Below are positions 5,462-8,955 of a stretch of 8,955 nucleotides of DNA, piece by piece. Position 1 is the stretch's first letter; the number at the start of each line of letters is the position of its first letter. The notes beneath the pieces are model-generated. The model saw only the letters and a program-made list of their open reading frames with translations, searched no databases and was not told the origin of the DNA. The stretch is from Terriglobales bacterium (GTDB lineage: Bacteria; Acidobacteriota; Terriglobia; Terriglobales; Acidobacteriaceae): the NCBI GenBank assembly GCA_019241735.1, contig JAFAWN010000407.1, positions 1 to 8,955 of the forward strand, read 5' to 3'. Position numbers and translations under genes: made by a program.

Positions 5462-7105
5462 GTGCTGGGCGCCGACAATGCATTAGGGAGTGAGGTGCGC
5501 GGCGATTATCCGGCATCGCATAGGCGGCTATCTGCCTCCGGTTCCGCACTGGTTTTTTCAGTCATTCTAATTGCCCTGGTTCTCACGCATTTCCCTTTGT
5601 TGCGCCTTCCCTACTTCTGGGATGAAGCGGGATACTACATTCCTGCTGCGCGCGATCTCTTCGCTACCGGCTCTTTGATCCCAGTCTCAGGCCCGTCTAA
5701 CGCGCATCCCCCTTTGGTAAGCGCCTATCTCGCTCTGTGCTGGAAAATCGCAGGATTCAGTCCCCTCGTAACTCACTTGGCTATGGTTTTGGTGGCGGCG
5801 TTTTTTCTTACTGGAGTCTTCCGGTTGGCGCAGCGTGTTGCCAATACCCAGGTAGCGACAGCAGCTGTGGCCTGCACTGCGCTTTATCCGGTGATGTTTG
5901 TGCAAACCACGCTTGCGCAAGTCGATATGACCGCCGCCGCCCTCACATTCTGGGGATTGCTTGCATATTTTGAGAAGCGTTTCCCGGCGACGGTCGTGTG
6001 GTTTTCGCTGGCAGTCCTCGCAAAGGAAACTGCGGTCTTGACGCCGCTGGCACTTTTGTTGTGGGAATTAACGCGGTCGCTTCTTCGGGTCTCAAACGGC
6101 GTGCGAACCCAGCCCCGGTTCCGGGTAACCTTAGCCCTGGCTACCCCCGTCGTTCCCCTGCTCGCTTGGTATATGTACCACTACCTGCACCGCGGATTCG
6201 TGTTTGGGAATCCTGAGTTCTACCGTTACAACGTTCAGGCGACCTTGCAACCGGTGAGGATTTTTCTAGCGTTGCTGCTGCGGATATGGCAGATGACGAT
6301 TTATATGGGTTTGTATCTGCTTACCGGGGCGGCACTGCTCGCCCTGCGGAATTCCCCGTTACGGGATCAGGGAGAACCACGACCCCGTATCGTGGTTGAC
6401 ATACAGCTCGCCTTCCTAACCGTAATTGCCACGTATCTCATTGCGTTGTCGGTCGTTGGCGGGGCGGTGCTGGCTCGCTACCTCCTTGGCGTCGTTCCGC
6501 TGCTGATAATCGTTTGTGTTTCCACTTTGTGGCGCCGTATCGGATGGTGGCGCGAAATTGTGGCGCTTGTGATACTGGGATTTTTACTGGCATTGTTTGT
6601 TAACCCGCCTTACGGATTTTCCTTTGAAGATAACCTGGCATATCACGACTATGTTGTGCTGCATCAGCACGCCGCAGCCTTTCTGGAGGGGCATGATCCC
6701 GCTTCCCGCCTGTTGACGGCGTGGCCGGCAAGCGACGAGTTGACGCGACCTGATCTCGGATACGTGACACGCCTGTTGAATGTGGTTCCGATCGAAAACT
6801 TTGCGCCCGATCAACTGCTATTAGCACGCGGCCTGCCGCAGAGGTTCGACACCGTCATGGTGTTTTCCACAAAGTACGATGCACCCTTTGTGATTGGTGA
6901 TCGCTGGCCGCGTTGGCGGCAGTGGAAGGCGCGTTTTTTCGGCTATCACCAGGACGTTCAGCCCGTCACAGCGGCGAAAATTCTCGGAGGTCGCTTGACG
7001 TATTCTGAGTGGCGTCACCGCCAGTGGGTCGGCGTCATCGAAATGGATCAGATTCAGAACGCAGGGCTACCTCCAGCCTTAGTCCCGCCTTCGGTTACGC
7101 CATAA
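5462..7105 (+). CDS. GT39-type (ArnT/PMT-like) polytopic membrane glycosyltransferase
   Basis: Members use polyprenyl-phosphate-linked sugars and transfer them outside the inner membrane to lipids, proteins or glycans. The product (up to 547 residues) has a first membrane helix at about 28-46. The first periplasmic loop follows with the key acidic motif WDEAGYY (53-59) and HPPL (82-85). Further helices extend to about residue 395, with AQVDM (152-156) and LAKET (186-190), typical of the family. A soluble C-terminal domain covers about 400-547. The GTG at 5462 has no clear ribosome site; a second in-frame GTG at 5495, preceded by AGGGAG, is an alternative and would remove 11 residues. The gene is nine bases after the DUF3467 gene. 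Its last 11 bases overlap the convergent modC. Acceptor and sugar cannot be told from sequence. Confidence 0.85.
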   Translation: MLGADNALGSEVRGDYPASHRRLSASGSALVFSVILIALVLTHFPLLRLPYFWDEAGYYIPAARDLFATGSLIPVSGPSNAHPPLVSAYLALCWKIAGFSPLVTHLAMVLVAAFFLTGVFRLAQRVANTQVATAAVACTALYPVMFVQTTLAQVDMTAAALTFWGLLAYFEKRFPATVVWFSLAVLAKETAVLTPLALLLWELTRSLLRVSNGVRTQPRFRVTLALATPVVPLLAWYMYHYLHRGFVFGNPEFYRYNVQATLQPVRIFLALLLRIWQMTIYMGLYLLTGAALLALRNSPLRDQGEPRPRIVVDIQLAFLTVIATYLIALSVVGGAVLARYLLGVVPLLIIVCVSTLWRRIGWWREIVALVILGFLLALFVNPPYGFSFEDNLAYHDYVVLHQHAAAFLEGHDPASRLLTAWPASDELTRPDLGYVTRLLNVVPIENFAPDQLLLARGLPQRFDTVMVFSTKYDAPFVIGDRWPRWRQWKARFFGYHQDVQPVTAAKILGGRLTYSEWRHRQWVGVIEMDQIQNAGLPPALVPPSVTP

Positions 7106-8216
7106 GATGACAGGAGTGCGTTTTTACAATAACCCAGACTTGGCGGCCGTTTTCTAATGCCAGAGAATCCCGTGCTCCAAGTGTGAGTCGCACTTTGATG
7201 CGAAGCTCGTTTTGCGTTCCGCAATCGACCTCGACCATCACCATCGCATCCCGCTGCGCCACCGCCTTGACGACTGCCGGCAGGACGTTTCTTGCGCTTA
7301 ATCCCTCTGGCTTCACGGTAGCCAGCAAGATGTCCCCTGCCGCAATCCCAAGCCGCAGAAGCGAGCCTGGTTCAGCGCGCACCAGCGGTGTCTCCAATTC
7401 CACAGTACTTCCATCGAGACGGCACGTCAGTGTCCCCAGATTTTCATGCGCCGCGACGACGGTGGCATTGAAGATGTTCTCGAAGCCGAAAAGCTGCGCG
7501 ACTGTCTCCTGCCGCGGCACGGTCATGACCTCGTGGGGCGCACCTTGTGCAACCACTCTGCCCTTTTCCAACACCACCACGCGCTCTCCCAAGGCAAAGA
7601 CTTCATCACGGCTGTGCGTGACATACAGGATAGGAATCTGATGTTCGCGGTTCCACTCGAGCAGGTCATCGACGATCTTGGATTTTGTCGGAGCATCAAG
7701 GCCTCCGAGCGGCTCATCCAGCAACAAAATCCGGGGATTAATGACCAGGGCCCGGCCCAGCGCTACTCGTTGCCGCTCGCCTCCAGAAATCTCGGATGGT
7801 TTCCGCAGGCTCAGGTTTCCGATTCGGAAGGATTCGAGAATTTCATCTACTTTCCTGCGCCGTTCGCTCTGTTTAGACGTGCGTAGTCCGAATTCTAAAT
7901 TTTCCCGCACACTGAGGTGGGGAAATAGCGCGAGGTGCTGCAATACGTACCCGACGTTGCGATATCTCACCGGAAGATTGATTCGTGCCAGGTTGTCAAA
8001 GAAAACGCAGTCTCCTGCCTTGATCTGACCACTGTCGGGAATGGTCAAGCCGGCGACACAATCGAGCAGAGTGGTCTTCCCTGCCCCTGACGCGCCAAAC
8101 AAAATCGTAATGCCGGGTGGCGCAATCAAGTCGGCGACGAGTTCGAAGTCGTGCGCAGCAAACTGCTTGCTGATTCGCACACTGCAGGTGCCCGCCGGAG
8201 GTGCATCCAGGCTCAT
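7095..8216 (-). CDS. modC: Molybdate ABC transporter ATP-binding protein ModC
   Basis: ModC powers molybdate (or tungstate) import through the ModB permease at the inner membrane. The 373-residue product has a complete nucleotide-binding domain: Walker A GASGAGKT (41-48), Q-loop glutamine 93, signature ISGGERQR (143-150), Walker B ILLLDEP (163-169), D-loop GGLD and switch histidine 201. A C-terminal TOBE/Mop domain (from about 302) carries SARNVLPAVV and the oxyanion-binding fold that distinguishes ModC from other importer ATPases. I chose the ATG at 8216 because it overlaps the modB stop as ATGA. A GTG at 8225 would add three residues. The stop TAA (7097-7095) lies inside the end of the convergent glycosyltransferase gene, and there is no terminator between them. 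Confidence 0.94.
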   Translation of the reverse strand: MSLDAPPAGTCSVRISKQFAAHDFELVADLIAPPGITILFGASGAGKTTLLDCVAGLTIPDSGQIKAGDCVFFDNLARINLPVRYRNVGYVLQHLALFPHLSVRENLEFGLRTSKQSERRRKVDEILESFRIGNLSLRKPSEISGGERQRVALGRALVINPRILLLDEPLGGLDAPTKSKIVDDLLEWNREHQIPILYVTHSRDEVFALGERVVVLEKGRVVAQGAPHEVMTVPRQETVAQLFGFENIFNATVVAAHENLGTLTCRLDGSTVELETPLVRAEPGSLLRLGIAAGDILLATVKPEGLSARNVLPAVVKAVAQRDAMVMVEVDCGTQNELRIKVRLTLGARDSLALENGRQVWVIVKTHSCHLMA

Positions 8217-8875
8217 AACACCCACACCCGGCGATGGAGGGCGTAAACCACTGAAAGCATCACAAAAGAAATTGCCAGCAGCAGCAGCGATATGAAATTT
8301 GCAGCGTGATAATTAACAGCCTGCACCTGATCGTATATATCTATAGAGACTGTCCGGGTGACCCCGGGAATATTCCCCCCAATCATGAGCACCACGCCAA
8401 ATTCACCCAGAGTGTGGGCAAAACTCAACGCGCCGCCGGCAATAACTCCCGGCATGGACAACGGCAAAATAACCCGGAAGAAAGTTGAGAGTTTGGAAGC
8501 TCCCAGAGTTGATGCTGCTGCGATCAAGCCGGGGTCAACTGTGGAAAAAGCGGCCGCGAAAGGTTGCACTGCGAAGGGCAAGCTGTAAATAATCGATGCG
8601 ATTACCAGCCCTTCAAACGTGAAAGCCAGCGAGTGGCCAGTAAGCGATTGCCACCAGCGCCCGAGAAACCCACGTGAGCCCAGCGCGATCAGCAAATAAA
8701 ATCCCAGCACTGTTGGAGGCAAAACGATGGGTAGCGCGACAATGGCTTCGATTAAAAATTTCCAGCGCCAGCGTGAATAGGCAATCCAATAAGCAATCGG
8801 TAATCCCAGTGCCAGCAGAAATGCTGAGACCAGGGCCGCCAGGCGGAGCGTGAGCCATAGGGGTTGCCATTCCAT
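8213..8875 (-). CDS. modB: Molybdate ABC transporter permease ModB
   Basis: ModB forms the membrane channel of the molybdate importer. The 220-residue product has about five hydrophobic helices and the BPD_transp_1 EAA loop (residues 119-148, AASTLGASKLSTFFRVILP then SMPG), which docks on the ModC ATPase. The stretch LGEFGVVLMIGGNIPG (156-171) is characteristic of ModB and separates it from sulfate permeases CysT and CysW. The open frame extends to 8929, but the ATG at 8875 has GGAGGA six bases upstream on the - strand, and 220 residues fits the family. The stop TGA shares ATGA with modC, implying translational coupling. modA is not visible; only 80 bases lie upstream in the window. Confidence 0.94.
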   Translation of the reverse strand: MEWQPLWLTLRLAALVSAFLLALGLPIAYWIAYSRWRWKFLIEAIVALPIVLPPTVLGFYLLIALGSRGFLGRWWQSLTGHSLAFTFEGLVIASIIYSLPFAVQPFAAAFSTVDPGLIAAASTLGASKLSTFFRVILPLSMPGVIAGGALSFAHTLGEFGVVLMIGGNIPGVTRTVSIDIYDQVQAVNYHAANFISLLLLAISFVMLSVVYALHRRVWVL

Positions 8876-8881
8876 TCCAAT

Positions 8882-8887
8882 TCCTCC
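8882..8887 (-). promoter_or_regulatory. Shine-Dalgarno of modB
   Basis: TCCTCC on + reads GGAGGA on the - strand, six bases before the ATG at 8875-8873. It selects this start over the upstream candidate at 8929. Confidence 0.8.
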
Positions 8888-8955
8888 GGGGAGACTTGCC
8901 TGCAAAAGGCACACCCAGTCTAACTGCAAGTGAAGTTCCTACCACGGGAGGGGCG

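Noticed and set aside
8613..8945. - strand open frame at the right edge as a separate gene
   Set aside because: It overlaps modB in another frame, and modB has conserved motifs and a good ribosome site.

Overview
The window looks like chromosome from an Acidobacteriota bacterium, probably a Terriglobia/Koribacter-type lineage. This placement is inferred from protein character (a pilMNO block followed by a GspC/PilP-like protein and a glycine/asparagine-rich pseudopilin, a DUF3467 gene, and an ErpA with a Pro/Thr-rich N-terminal extension). It was not confirmed by any search. The DNA is moderately GC-rich and densely coding. There are no transposases, integrases, CRISPR arrays or other signs of a mobile island.

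Positions 1-3660 (+ strand) hold the end of a type IV pilus / type II secretion inner-membrane operon. In order these are pilM (5' end outside the window), pilN, pilO, a membrane-anchored PilP/GspC-like protein and a pseudopilin-like protein. The last four genes are separated by short gaps or joined by one-base TGATG overlaps. PilM (cytoplasmic, actin-like), PilN and PilO (bitopic, coiled coil plus ferredoxin-like domain) and the PilP/GspC-like protein would form the alignment subcomplex linking the cytoplasmic motor to the periplasm. No secretin gene follows; the operon closes at a strong bidirectional terminator at 3636-3660.

Positions 3705-4540 hold two divergent genes. An A-type Fe-S carrier (erpA) lies on the - strand and a 90-residue two-helix membrane protein lies on the + strand. 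Back-to-back promoters between them include a perfect extended -10 for erpA. A tRNA-Leu(UAG) with encoded CCA follows on the - strand (4614-4699).

Positions 4867-7105 (+ strand) hold a 59-residue protein almost without hydrophobic residues, an unusual GC-rich hairpin that is followed by A rather than T, a DUF3467 protein, and nine bases later a GT39-type membrane glycosyltransferase.

Positions 7095-8955 (- strand) hold modB and modC, the permease and ATPase of a molybdate ABC transporter, joined by an ATGA overlap. The binding protein gene modA is not visible and may lie beyond the right edge. modC ends inside the 3' end of the glycosyltransferase gene, giving an 11-base convergent overlap.

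I see no convincing evidence of a wholly new multi-gene system. The most unusual items are the pseudopilin-like protein without Glu5 and with a GxGNx repeat, the PilP slot filled by a GspC-like protein, the disordered 59-residue protein, and the DUF3467-glycosyltransferase pair.
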